A stretch of DNA of 64,000 nucleotides from Inquilinus limosus_F (lineage in GTDB: Bacteria > Pseudomonadota > Alphaproteobacteria > DSM-16000 > Inquilinaceae): contig NZ_JAHVDK010000001.1 in assembly GCF_051487185.1 (NCBI RefSeq), positions 310,001 through 374,000 of the forward strand. Reading direction: 5' to 3'. The notes below the pieces were generated by a model. The model had not been told where the DNA came from and did not search any database. It saw only the letters and a list, made by a program, of their open reading frames with translations. Made by a program: the position numbers and the translations under genes. Below are positions 48,509 to 57,594 of the stretch, in pieces (within the stretch, counting starts at the first letter, position 1; each line of letters opens with the position of its first letter).

Positions 48509-49287
48509 TCCGCGTCGGCACGATGGTCTGGCTCGGCCTCATCGGGGCGTCGAGCGCGTTTCTGTTCAAGACCAGCTACGAGGTCCAGTCGCTGGAGGGG
48601 GAGCTGCGCGGCCTCAACCGGTCGATCCTGCGGGAGCAGGATTCGATCCGGGTGATGCATGCCGAATGGGCGTTCCTGAACCAGCCGTCGCGCTTGCAGG
48701 CGCTGACGGACCAGTTTACGAAGCTGCGCCCGATCGCGCCCACGCAAATGATCGCCAGTGCGGCGGAGCTCCCGATGCCGCTGCCGTCGCTCGACGGCGA
48801 GCCGACGGCGCCGTCGGCGTCGCTGGTCGCCCAGGTCGATGCGCTGCCCAGCTTCGGGCCCGTGCCCGTGCCGGGCCGCAAGCCCGGCGAGGGCGGAGTC
48901 CTTCTTGCCGCGGCCGAGCCGATGCCCGTCCAGACCCAAGCCGCCTCGCCCCAGCCGGCCGCTGCCCCGGCCCAGTCGGCCGCGCCCGCCGCCCCGGTGC
49001 AGGTGGCCGCCGTCGAGGTCCGGCCGGCACCCGCGGTCGCCCCGGCCGCGCCGCATGCCGGCAGCGACGTGCCGCAAGCCGCAGCAGCCCACCCGGCAGC
49101 GGCCGCTCCGCCCGCCACCCGCGTCGCGGCGGCCGATGTTCCGATCCGGCCGGTGGTGGCGCCGCGCCGCCCGGCCGCGCCGCTGGAGGCTGTGGCCCAG
49201 GCCCTGGCCCCCACCCGGGCGGCGGCATCGGATGATCCGATCGGCGCGCTGCTCGCCGGACTCGAGGCTCCACGGGGAATTCGATGA
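48505..49287 (+). CDS. ftsL: Cell division protein FtsL with long Ala/Pro-rich tail
   Basis: 260 residues. The N-terminal single membrane helix (VGTMVWLGLIGASSAFLFKT) is followed by a coiled-coil segment (YEVQSLEGELRGLNRSILRE; SIRVMHAEWAFLNQPSRLQA), the FtsL core that binds FtsB and FtsQ. After about residue 80 comes a roughly 170-residue Ala/Pro-rich periplasmic tail, which makes it about twice the length of E. coli FtsL. Position between rsmH and ftsI confirms identity. It overlaps both neighbours by four bases. Confidence 0.88.
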   Translation: MIRVGTMVWLGLIGASSAFLFKTSYEVQSLEGELRGLNRSILREQDSIRVMHAEWAFLNQPSRLQALTDQFTKLRPIAPTQMIASAAELPMPLPSLDGEPTAPSASLVAQVDALPSFGPVPVPGRKPGEGGVLLAAAEPMPVQTQAASPQPAAAPAQSAAPAAPVQVAAVEVRPAPAVAPAAPHAGSDVPQAAAAHPAAAAPPATRVAAADVPIRPVVAPRRPAAPLEAVAQALAPTRAAASDDPIGALLAGLEAPRGIR

Positions 49288-51035
49288 CGGCCGACGCGCT
49301 GGATGGCTTTCCGACCGTACCGCGGCAGACCGAGCCGGCCCTTCGGCCGGCTCAACGGCTTTCCGCGGCCATCGAGACGGGTCGGCAGCGCGTCGTCATC
49401 ACCGCGCTCGTGTTCAGCCTCGCCTTCGCCGGCATCGGCCTGCGGCTGATCGACCTGATGGCGCTCGGCAGCGACGCCGACAGCGCCCTCGCCACCCGTG
49501 CCGTCTCCGCCGCAGCACCGGTCGCCGACCGGGCGGATCTGCGCGACCGCAACGGGCTGATCCTAGCCACCACGCTGCCCTCGGTGTCGCTCTACGCCGA
49601 CCCGAAGCTGGTGCTGGACCCGATCGAGGCCTCGCTGCGCCTGAGCAAGGTGCTGCCCGAGCTCGACCAGGCCAAGCTGATGGCCGACCTGTCGTCGGAC
49701 CGCCGCTTCGTCTGGCTGAAGCGCGGCCTGACCCCGACGCAGCAATACGAGATCAACCGCCTCGGCATCCCCGGCCTCGCCTTCCAGAACGAGGAGCGCC
49801 GCTATTACCCGGCCGGCAACCTGACCTCGCATGCGGTCGGCTTCACCAACATCGACGCGCAGGGCATCGCCGGGCTGGAGAAGAGCCTGGACGGCCGGCT
49901 GCAGAACGGCGAGTCGGTGGCGCTGTCGATCGACCTGCGGCTGCAGGAGATGGTGCGGAACGAGCTGCAGGCAGCGATCACCAAGTTCAAGGCGACGGCC
50001 GGCAACGTCGTGATCATGGACGTGAAGACCGGCGAGATCCTGTCCATGGTCTCGCTGCCGGACTTCAACCCCTACGACCCCACCGCCGCCTCCGAGGACG
50101 CCCTGTTCAACCGGAACACGCTCGGCGTGTACGAGATGGGCTCCACCTTCAAGATCTTTAACACGGCGATGGCACTGGAAAGCGGCACGTCGACCCTCCA
50201 GACAACCTATGACCAGAGCCCGATCCGGGTCGGCCGCTTCACCATCCGCAATTTCCGGGCCGAGCCGCAGTCCGGGCGGTGGAGCGTCTACGAGATCTTC
50301 CGGCAGTCGATGAACACCGGCTCGGTGCACATGTTCGAGGCGGCGGGGCTGGAGCGGCAGAAGGAGTTCATGGCCCGGCTGGGGTTGACGAAGCCCTCGC
50401 CGCTCGAATTGCCGGAGGTCGGCTCGCCGATGGTGCCGCAGCCCTGGAGCCAGGTCAGCGGCATGACCATCTCCTATGGTCACGGCATGGCGGTCACCCC
50501 GGTCCAGCTCATCACGGCGGTCGCCGCCGTGGTCAATGGCGGCATTCTCCACTCGCCGACCCTGTTCAAGCGCGACCCGTCCCAGCCGGTGCCGGGAAAG
50601 CGGGTGCTGTCGCCCGAATTGTCGCGGATCATGCGGGCGCTGATGCGCGTCGTGGTCGTCAGCGGCACCGCGACCAAGGCGGACGTGCCCGGCTATTTCG
50701 TTGGCGCCAAGACCGGCTCGGCCAACAAGGCGGTGCGCGGCGGCTACAACCGCAAGGCCGGGGTGACCGACTTCGTCGGCATCTTCCCAGCCTATGACCC
50801 GAAATATATCGTCATGACCATGCTGGAGGACGCCCAGGCGATCCCGGGCACCTACGGCTACAACACCGCCGGCTGGAACGCGGCGCCGCTGGGCGGCCAG
50901 ATCATCGCCCGCATGGGGCCGATGATGGGGGTCGAACCGAAGGACCCGAACGATCCTGCGGTCCAGCAGCAGCTGGCGCTGCCCATGGGGCCCGCCGCCG
51001 GTGGTACCCAGCAGGCATCGGTCGAGGAGGAATGA
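49284..51035 (+). CDS. ftsI: Peptidoglycan transpeptidase FtsI (PBP3)
   Basis: 583 residues. One N-terminal membrane anchor (VVITALVFSLAFAGIGLRLI) precedes the dimerisation domain and the transpeptidase domain. The active-site Ser is in MGSTFKIFNTA, the second motif in RQSMNTGSVHM and the KTG motif in GAKTGSANKA. FtsI cross-links septal peptidoglycan with FtsW. The cytoplasmic N-terminal part is about 35 residues. It starts in a four-base overlap with ftsL and ends three bases before murE. Confidence 0.96.
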   Translation: MTADALDGFPTVPRQTEPALRPAQRLSAAIETGRQRVVITALVFSLAFAGIGLRLIDLMALGSDADSALATRAVSAAAPVADRADLRDRNGLILATTLPSVSLYADPKLVLDPIEASLRLSKVLPELDQAKLMADLSSDRRFVWLKRGLTPTQQYEINRLGIPGLAFQNEERRYYPAGNLTSHAVGFTNIDAQGIAGLEKSLDGRLQNGESVALSIDLRLQEMVRNELQAAITKFKATAGNVVIMDVKTGEILSMVSLPDFNPYDPTAASEDALFNRNTLGVYEMGSTFKIFNTAMALESGTSTLQTTYDQSPIRVGRFTIRNFRAEPQSGRWSVYEIFRQSMNTGSVHMFEAAGLERQKEFMARLGLTKPSPLELPEVGSPMVPQPWSQVSGMTISYGHGMAVTPVQLITAVAAVVNGGILHSPTLFKRDPSQPVPGKRVLSPELSRIMRALMRVVVVSGTATKADVPGYFVGAKTGSANKAVRGGYNRKAGVTDFVGIFPAYDPKYIVMTMLEDAQAIPGTYGYNTAGWNAAPLGGQIIARMGPMMGVEPKDPNDPAVQQQLALPMGPAAGGTQQASVEEE

Positions 51036-51038
51036 GCC

Positions 51039-52496
51039 ATGCCGGGCGTTCCTGAATCCTCGCTTCTTCCTGCCGGCCTGAAAGGGCTGACTGCGGATTC
51101 CCGCGCGGTCCGGCCCGGCTTCCTGTTCGCGGCCCTGCCGGGTGCGCGCGCCGATGGCCGCGCCTTCATCGCCGATGCGCTGACCGCCGGCGCTACGGCG
51201 ATCCTGGCGCCGGAGGGCACGGCGCTGCCGCCGGGCGCGACCGCGACGCTGATCACCGACCCGAACCCGCGGCGCCGCCTGGCGCTGATGGCGGCCGAGT
51301 TCTGCCGCCTGCAGCCGGCCACCATCGCCGCCGTCACCGGCACCAGCGGCAAGACCTCGACGGTCAATTTCGCCCGCCAGCTCTGGACCCTGCTCGGCCA
51401 CCAGGCGGCCAGCCTGGGCACGCTCGGGGTTATGGCGCCGGGGCGCGAGCGCTACGGCTCGCTGACCACGCCCGACCCGGTGGCGCTGCATGCCGAGCTG
51501 GCCGACCTGGCGGCGGCCGGGGTGACCAAGCTGGCGATGGAGGCGTCGTCGCACGGGCTCGACCAGTTCCGGCTGGACGGGGTGCGGGTGACGCTGGCCG
51601 CCTTCACCAACTTCACCCAGGACCATCTCGACTACCACGCCACGATGGAAGCCTATCTGGCGGCCAAGGCGCGGCTGTTCGACGAGGTGCTGCAGCCCGG
51701 CGGCACCGCCGTGTTCAATGCCGACGTGCCGGAGGCGGGGGGCCTGATCGACCGCGCCCGCGCCGCCGGCCGCGCCGTGGTGACCCTGGGCCGCGCCGGG
51801 CAGGATTACCGGCTGGACCGGGCCCAGCCGCTGCCGCACGGCATCGACCTGCATTTCACCGCCGGCGGCCGGTCCTACCAGGCGGAGCTGCCGCTGGTCG
51901 GCGGCTTCCAGGCCTACAACGTGCTGACCGCCCTGGCGCTGGTGGTGGCCGACGGCGCCGACCTCGACACCGCGGCCGGGTTGCTGGGGCGGCTCAAGGG
52001 CATTCCGGGCCGGGTCGAGCTGGTGGCCAGCCATCCGAACGGCGCCCCGGTCTATGTCGACTATTCGCACAAGCCGGGGGCGCTGGAGACGGTGCTGAAC
52101 GCGCTGCGGCCGCACACCCGCGGCGCCCTCGTGGTTGTGTTCGGCTGCGGCGGCGACCGCGACCGCGCCAAGCGCCCGCTGATGGGCGAGATCGCGGCGC
52201 GCCTGGCCGACCGCGTGATCGTCACCGACGACAACCCGCGCAGCGAGGACCCGGCCGAGATCCGCCGCCAGGTGCTGGCCGGCTGCCCCGGCGCCGCCGA
52301 GATCGGCGACCGGGCCGAGGCCATCCGCGCCGCGGTCGAGGGGCTGGGCCCCGACGATGTCCTGGTCGTGGCCGGAAAAGGCCACGAGACCGGCCAGATT
52401 ATCGGCGATGAAGTGCGTCCCTTCGACGATGCGGAGCAGGCGCGCCAGGCCGTGACCCATGTGAAGAGCGACCCGCGATGGAGACCGACGCCATGA
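51039..52496 (+). CDS. murE: UDP-MurNAc-L-Ala-D-Glu:meso-diaminopimelate ligase MurE
   Basis: 485 residues. It adds meso-diaminopimelate to the peptidoglycan precursor using ATP. ATP loop: VTGTSGKTSTVNFARQLW. The carbamylated-Lys and Mg region is LTTPDPVALH and MEASSHGLDQFRL. The amino-acid specificity motif reads VTDDNPRSEDP; the DNPR form indicates meso-DAP rather than lysine. It lies three bases after ftsI and overlaps murF by four bases. Confidence 0.96.
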   Translation: MPGVPESSLLPAGLKGLTADSRAVRPGFLFAALPGARADGRAFIADALTAGATAILAPEGTALPPGATATLITDPNPRRRLALMAAEFCRLQPATIAAVTGTSGKTSTVNFARQLWTLLGHQAASLGTLGVMAPGRERYGSLTTPDPVALHAELADLAAAGVTKLAMEASSHGLDQFRLDGVRVTLAAFTNFTQDHLDYHATMEAYLAAKARLFDEVLQPGGTAVFNADVPEAGGLIDRARAAGRAVVTLGRAGQDYRLDRAQPLPHGIDLHFTAGGRSYQAELPLVGGFQAYNVLTALALVVADGADLDTAAGLLGRLKGIPGRVELVASHPNGAPVYVDYSHKPGALETVLNALRPHTRGALVVVFGCGGDRDRAKRPLMGEIAARLADRVIVTDDNPRSEDPAEIRRQVLAGCPGAAEIGDRAEAIRAAVEGLGPDDVLVVAGKGHETGQIIGDEVRPFDDAEQARQAVTHVKSDPRWRPTP

Positions 52497-53965
52497 CCAC
52501 ACCTGCCCTCTGGCCGGCCGCGGAGGCGGCTGCCGCAACCAACGGGATGCAGGTCGGGGAGTGGGCGGCGACCGGCGTCTCGATCGACAGCCGCTCGGTC
52601 GTGCCGGGTGATCTGTTCGTGGCGCTGCGCGGGCCGAAATTCGATGGCCACGACTACGTCAAGGACGCCCTGGCCAAGGGCGCCGCGGCGGTCATGGTCG
52701 ACCGGGTGCCGCAGGGCGTGCCGCATGACGCCCCGCTGCTGGTGGTCGAGGACACCATGGAGGGGCTGACCGACCTGGCGCGCTTCGCCCGCATGCGCAG
52801 CGAGGCGCGGGTCGTCGGGGTCACCGGCTCGGTCGGCAAGACCAGCACCAAGGAGGCGTTGAAGCTGGCGCTGTCGGTCACCGCGCCGACCTATGCCTCG
52901 CAGGGCAACCTGAACAACCAGTGGGGCGCGCCGCTCAGCCTGTCGCGGATGCCGGAGCAGGTCGCCTACGGCGTGTTCGAGCTGGGCATGAACCATCCGG
53001 GCGAGATCGCGCCGCTGTCGCGGCTGGTCGAGCCCGACGTCGCCGTCATCACCAATGTCGAGGCGGTGCACGCGGCGCATTTCCATTCGGTCGACGGCAT
53101 CGCCGACGCAAAGGCCGAGATCTTCCGCGGCATGGGCCCGGAGAGCACGGCGATCCTGAACCGCGACAACCCGTTCTTCCCGCGCCTGGTCGCCCATGCC
53201 CGGACCCAGGGCGTCGGCCGGATCTGGAGCTTCGGCGAGCATCCCGAGGCCGATGCCCGGCTGGTCGACTGCTCGCTGCACACCGCGGCCAGCGCGGTCA
53301 GCGCCGTGATCCTCGGCGAGCCGGTACGCTACACCCTGTCTGCCCCAGGCAGGCATTGGGTGCTGAACAGCCTGTCGGTGCTGCTGGCAGCCAAGGCGCT
53401 GGGCGCCAACATCGCCGGCGCCGCCCGCGCCATGGGCCGGATCACGCCGCTGCGCGGCCGCGGCGCGCGGATCACGGTCGAGCTGCAGCGCGGCGGCCAG
53501 GCCGGCAAGCTGCTGCTGATCGACGAGAGCTACAACGCCAGCCCGGTCTCGGTCGCCGCCAGTCTCGAGGTGCTGGGTGGGGTCGACAGCGGCCCGGACG
53601 GGCGCCGCATCGCCGTGCTCGGCGACATGCTGGAGCTCGGGCCCGATTCGCCGGCCCTGCACGCGGCGCTGAAGCAGCATGTGCTTGCCCACGACATCGA
53701 TCTGGTCTTCACCTGCGGCAGCGACATGAAGCAGCTCTACGACGCCCTGCCGGAAGGCCGGCGCGGCGCCCATGCGGCCGACAGCGCCGCCCTGGCGCCG
53801 ATCCTGGCCGAGGCGGTGCGGCCGGGCGACTGCGTCATGGTCAAGGGCTCGCTGGGCAGCCGCATGGCCGTGATCGTCGAGGCACTGGAAAATCTCCGCG
53901 TGGCGCGCGAGAACCGGGCCCCCCACACCCAGCCGTCGCCGAAACGCGTCGCCAACGGCATCTGA
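52493..53965 (+). CDS. murF: UDP-MurNAc-tripeptide:D-Ala-D-Ala ligase MurF
   Basis: 490 residues. It adds D-Ala-D-Ala to complete the UDP-MurNAc-pentapeptide. ATP loop GVTGSVGKTSTKEAL, then YGVFELGMNHPGEI and NVEAVHAAHF, and the C-terminal LIDESYNASPVSVAASLEVL. The start at MTTPAL overlaps the murE stop (ATGA); an ATG at 52478 (METDAM) is an alternative with a similar ribosome-binding site. It is followed 16 bases later by mraY. Confidence 0.95.
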   Translation: MTTPALWPAAEAAAATNGMQVGEWAATGVSIDSRSVVPGDLFVALRGPKFDGHDYVKDALAKGAAAVMVDRVPQGVPHDAPLLVVEDTMEGLTDLARFARMRSEARVVGVTGSVGKTSTKEALKLALSVTAPTYASQGNLNNQWGAPLSLSRMPEQVAYGVFELGMNHPGEIAPLSRLVEPDVAVITNVEAVHAAHFHSVDGIADAKAEIFRGMGPESTAILNRDNPFFPRLVAHARTQGVGRIWSFGEHPEADARLVDCSLHTAASAVSAVILGEPVRYTLSAPGRHWVLNSLSVLLAAKALGANIAGAARAMGRITPLRGRGARITVELQRGGQAGKLLLIDESYNASPVSVAASLEVLGGVDSGPDGRRIAVLGDMLELGPDSPALHAALKQHVLAHDIDLVFTCGSDMKQLYDALPEGRRGAHAADSAALAPILAEAVRPGDCVMVKGSLGSRMAVIVEALENLRVARENRAPHTQPSPKRVANGI

Positions 53966-53981
53966 AAAGGAACAGTCCCCG

Positions 53982-55067
53982 GTGCTTCCGGCCCTCTTTG
54001 CCCCGCTCGCCGACCAGGCCCTCATCTTCAACCTGTTCCGGTACCTGACCTTCCGGACCGGGGCGGCGGTGATGACGGCGCTGATCATCGCCTTCGTCAT
54101 GGGTCCCTGGCTGATCCGGTCGTTGAAGGCGCGGCAAGGGGCGGGGCAGCCGATTCGCGAGGACGGGCCGGAAGGGCATTTCAAGAAGCGCGGCACGCCG
54201 ACCATGGGCGGGCTGATGATCCTGATCGCGATCTGCATCTCGACCCTGCTGTGGGCCGATCTGCGCAACGCCTTCGTCTGGATCACCCTCCTGGTCACGG
54301 TCGGCTTCGGCCTGGTCGGCTTCGGCGACGACTATCTGAAGCTGACCAAGCGCAACCCCAAGGGCCTGTCCGGCAAGCTGAAGCTGCTGGTGCAGGGGGC
54401 GATCGCGCTGGTCGCCGTCTACTGGTACCTGCAGGTGACGCCGGAGGTGCAGGAGACCGCGGTCGCCATCCCGTTCCTCAAGGATGTGATGGTCGAGCTC
54501 GGCATCCTGTTCTTCCCCTTCGCCATGCTGGTCATGGTCGGCGCCTCGAACGCGGTCAATCTGACCGACGGGCTCGACGGCCTCGCCACCATGCCGGTGA
54601 TCATCGCCGCCGGCTGCTTCGGCCTGATCGCCTACCTCGCCGGCAACGTCGTGTTCGCCAACTACCTGCAGATCCATCACGCCCCGGGCGCCGGTGAGCT
54701 GGCGGTGTTCTGCGGCGCACTGATCGGCGGTGCCCTCGGCTTCCTCTGGTTCAACGCGCCCCCGGCCATGGTGTTCATGGGCGACACCGGCTCGCTGTCG
54801 ATGGGCGGCGCGCTCGGCGCCATCGCCATGATCACCAAGCACGAGATCGTGCTGGCGATCATCGGCGGTCTGTTCGTGCTTGAGGCGGTGTCGGTGATGG
54901 TCCAGGTCGCCAGCTTCAAGATGACGGGCAGGCGGGTGTTCCGCATGGCGCCGCTGCACCACCATTATGAGAAGAAGGGCTGGGCCGAGCCGACCATCGT
55001 GATCCGCTTCTGGATCATCGCCGTGATCCTGGCCCTGATCGGTCTCTCGAGCCTGAAGCTGAGGTGA
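53982..55067 (+). CDS. mraY: Phospho-MurNAc-pentapeptide translocase MraY
   Basis: 361 residues with about ten membrane helices. It transfers phospho-MurNAc-pentapeptide to undecaprenyl phosphate to form lipid I at the inner membrane. Catalytic and family motifs: TPTMGGLMILIA, GFGDDYLKLTKRNPKG, NAVNLTDGLDGLATMP, MVFMGDTGSLSMGGALG and MAPLHHHYEKKGW. The start is GTG with AAGGAAC nine bases upstream. Four bases separate it from murD. Confidence 0.97.
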   Translation: MLPALFAPLADQALIFNLFRYLTFRTGAAVMTALIIAFVMGPWLIRSLKARQGAGQPIREDGPEGHFKKRGTPTMGGLMILIAICISTLLWADLRNAFVWITLLVTVGFGLVGFGDDYLKLTKRNPKGLSGKLKLLVQGAIALVAVYWYLQVTPEVQETAVAIPFLKDVMVELGILFFPFAMLVMVGASNAVNLTDGLDGLATMPVIIAAGCFGLIAYLAGNVVFANYLQIHHAPGAGELAVFCGALIGGALGFLWFNAPPAMVFMGDTGSLSMGGALGAIAMITKHEIVLAIIGGLFVLEAVSVMVQVASFKMTGRRVFRMAPLHHHYEKKGWAEPTIVIRFWIIAVILALIGLSSLKLR

Positions 55068-55071
55068 TCCG

Positions 55072-56469
55072 ATGATCGACCTCTCGCATCTCAAGGGCCG
55101 CAGCGTTGCCGTCCTCGGTCTTGGCAAGTCGGGCACCGCCGCGATCCGGGCGCTGAAGGCGGCGGGGGTCGAGGTCGTCGCCTGGGACGACAAGGTCGCC
55201 GGCCGCTCCTTCGCCGAGCGCGAAGGCGTGCCGGTGCGGGACTTCGCCGCCGAGGGCATGGGCAGCGCCGATCTGGCGATGCTCAGCCCCGGCATCCCGC
55301 GCACCCACCCGCGGCCGCATCCGGCGGTGGCGCGGGCGCTGGAGGCCGGCTGCCGCCTTGTCGGCGACATCGACCTGCTGGCCGAGGCCCTGCCGGACGC
55401 CAATTTCCTCGGCGTCACCGGCACCAACGGCAAATCCACCACCACGGCACTGCTGCAGCACGTGTTCCAGGCGGCCGGCTTCGACTCCGAGGCCGGCGGC
55501 AATCTCGGGCCTGCGGCGCTCGGGCTGCGCCCGCTCGGGCCGGGCGGCTGGTACGTGCTCGAGGTCTCCTCCTATCAGCTCGAGACCATCACCGAGGTGC
55601 CGTGGTCGATCGGCGTCTTCATCAACATCACGCCCGACCATCTCGACCGCTATCCGGACATGGCCGGCTACGTCGCCGCCAAGACGCGGCTGCTCGACGG
55701 CATCCGCCCGGGCGGCACGGCGGTGATCGGGGTCGACGACGACTATTCCCGGGCGGTGTTCGAAAAGACCAAGGCGCGGCCGGAGATCAAGGCGATCCCG
55801 ATCTCGGCCGAGCGCGCGGTCGAGGGCGGCGTCTTCGTCCGCGACTTCCTGCTCCATGACGCGACCGAAGGCGCGGCCCGCCCGGTGCTCGACCTGCGCC
55901 AGGCGCCGGCGCTGCCGGGCGCCCATAACGGCCAGAACGCCGCCTGCGCCTGGGCTGCCGCGCGCGCCGCCGGCGTGCCGGAGGACGTGCTGGCCGCGGC
56001 GATCCGCACCTTCCCGGGCCTGGCCCATCGCCAGCAGCTGGTCGGCACCTTCGCCGGCATCCGCTTCGTCAACGACAGCAAGGGCACCAACCCGGATGCG
56101 GCGGCCAAGGCGCTCGGCTCCTACGACACGATCTACTGGATCGCCGGCGGCCGTCCGAAGGAGGGCGGGCTGGAAGCGGTCGACCCCTATCTGCCGCGGG
56201 TGCGCCGGGCCTTCCTGATCGGCGAGGGCGCGCCGAAATTCGCCGCCCATCTCGAGGGCCGGGTGCCGTATCAGCGCTGCACCGACCTCGACGCCGCGGT
56301 CGAGGCCGCTTACCGCGCCGCCGATTCCGACGGCATCGCCGGCGCCGTGGTGCTGCTGTCGCCCGCCTGTGCCTCCTTCGACCAGTTCGCCAATTTCGAG
56401 GCGCGGGGCGAGGCGTTCGCCGCCTCGGTCAAGGGGCTGCAGGTCCGGGTGGAGAGGGGGGAACTCTAG
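55072..56469 (+). CDS. murD: UDP-MurNAc-L-Ala:D-glutamate ligase MurD
   Basis: 465 residues. The N-terminal Rossmann fold VAVLGLGKSGTAAIRAL binds the UDP moiety. The ATP loop is GVTGTNGKSTTTALLQHVF; LEVSSYQLETI and NITPDHLDRYPDM are the central domain motifs. The C-terminal domain has FAGIRFVNDSKGTNPDAAAK and DTIYWIAGGRPKEGG. The ATG is eight bases after GAGGTGATCC. It is followed immediately by ftsW. Confidence 0.96.
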   Translation: MIDLSHLKGRSVAVLGLGKSGTAAIRALKAAGVEVVAWDDKVAGRSFAEREGVPVRDFAAEGMGSADLAMLSPGIPRTHPRPHPAVARALEAGCRLVGDIDLLAEALPDANFLGVTGTNGKSTTTALLQHVFQAAGFDSEAGGNLGPAALGLRPLGPGGWYVLEVSSYQLETITEVPWSIGVFINITPDHLDRYPDMAGYVAAKTRLLDGIRPGGTAVIGVDDDYSRAVFEKTKARPEIKAIPISAERAVEGGVFVRDFLLHDATEGAARPVLDLRQAPALPGAHNGQNAACAWAAARAAGVPEDVLAAAIRTFPGLAHRQQLVGTFAGIRFVNDSKGTNPDAAAKALGSYDTIYWIAGGRPKEGGLEAVDPYLPRVRRAFLIGEGAPKFAAHLEGRVPYQRCTDLDAAVEAAYRAADSDGIAGAVVLLSPACASFDQFANFEARGEAFAASVKGLQVRVERGEL

Positions 56470-57594
56470 ATGGTGACCCTGGATCGCGCCGACAGCTCGG
56501 TCATCGGCCGCTGGTGGTGGACGGTCGACCGCTGGATGCTGCTGCTGCTCGGCATCATCATGGGCATCGGCGCGATCCTGATCCTGGCCGCCAGCCCGGC
56601 CGTGGCGCAGCGCATCAATCTCGGCGAGTTCCATTTCATCGAGCGGCATCTAATGATGCTGCTGCCGGCCATCGTGCTGATGTTCCTGGTGTCGCTGCTG
56701 AGCCCGCCGGCGATCCGCCGCACCTCGGCGATCGTCTTCGTGCTGTCGCTGCTCGGCGTCTTCGCCACCCTGTTCGTCGGGGTCGAGATCAAGGGCGCGA
56801 CCCGCTGGATCCAGCTGCCCGGAATGTCGGTGCAGCCCTCGGAATTCGTCAAGCCGGCCTTCGCCGTGGTCGCCGCCTGGCTGTTCGCGCAGCAGAAGAC
56901 CCGGCCGGGCTTCCCCGGCTACGTCGCCTCGACCGTGCTGTACGGCCTGATCGTCTTCCTGCTGCTGTCGCAGCCGGATCTCGGCATGACCGTGGTGGTC
57001 ACCGCGGTCTGGTTCATCCAGTTCTTCATTGCCGGGCTGCCGATGATCCTGGTGATCGCGCTGATCGGCATGGGCGCGGGCGGCCTGGTCGGCTCCTACT
57101 TCCTGTTCGAGCACGTCCGCAGCCGCATCGACCGCTTCCTCGACCCCTCGACCGGCGACAACTACCAGGTCGACCGGGCGATCGAAGCCTTCACCAATGG
57201 CGGCCTGTTCGGCACCGGCCCGGGCGAGGGCACGGTCAAGCTGTACCTGCCTGACGCGCATGCCGACTTCATCTTCGCGGTCGGCGGCGAGGAGTTCGGC
57301 CTGTTCTTCTGCCTGCTGCTGGTGGCGCTGTTCGCCTTCATCCTGGTCCGCGGCCTGTCGCGGGTGATGAACGAGACCAACCTGTTCATCATGCTGGCGG
57401 TGGTCGGCCTCGTCACCCAGTTCGGGCTGCAGGCGGCGATTAACATGGCCTCGACCCTGCATCTGATCCCGACCAAGGGCATGACCCTGCCCTTCGTCAG
57501 CTATGGCGGCTCCTCCCTGATCGCGCTCGGCTACGGCATGGGCATGGTGCTGGCGCTGACCCGCAGGCATGCCGGGGGAGGGGGGCTAAGGTGA
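56470..57594 (+). CDS. ftsW: Septal peptidoglycan polymerase FtsW (SEDS family)
   Basis: 374 residues with about ten membrane helices. SEDS motifs: KGATRWIQLPGMSVQPSEFV with the functional region after helix 4, SQPDLGMTVVV (catalytic Asp region of FtsW/RodA), GGLFGTGPGEGTVKLYLPDA, FAVGGEEFG and the C-terminal LPFVSYGGSSLIALGY. It works with FtsI to build the septum. It directly follows murD without a gap and overlaps murG by four bases (GTGA). Confidence 0.96.
   Translation: MVTLDRADSSVIGRWWWTVDRWMLLLLGIIMGIGAILILAASPAVAQRINLGEFHFIERHLMMLLPAIVLMFLVSLLSPPAIRRTSAIVFVLSLLGVFATLFVGVEIKGATRWIQLPGMSVQPSEFVKPAFAVVAAWLFAQQKTRPGFPGYVASTVLYGLIVFLLLSQPDLGMTVVVTAVWFIQFFIAGLPMILVIALIGMGAGGLVGSYFLFEHVRSRIDRFLDPSTGDNYQVDRAIEAFTNGGLFGTGPGEGTVKLYLPDAHADFIFAVGGEEFGLFFCLLLVALFAFILVRGLSRVMNETNLFIMLAVVGLVTQFGLQAAINMASTLHLIPTKGMTLPFVSYGGSSLIALGYGMGMVLALTRRHAGGGGLR

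Noticed and set aside
49563..52538. Very long antisense open frame (about 990 codons) opposite ftsI and murE
   Set aside because: It is a by-product of high GC content on the opposite strand of well-recognised genes. Its composition is Arg/His/Gln-rich and it matches no family.
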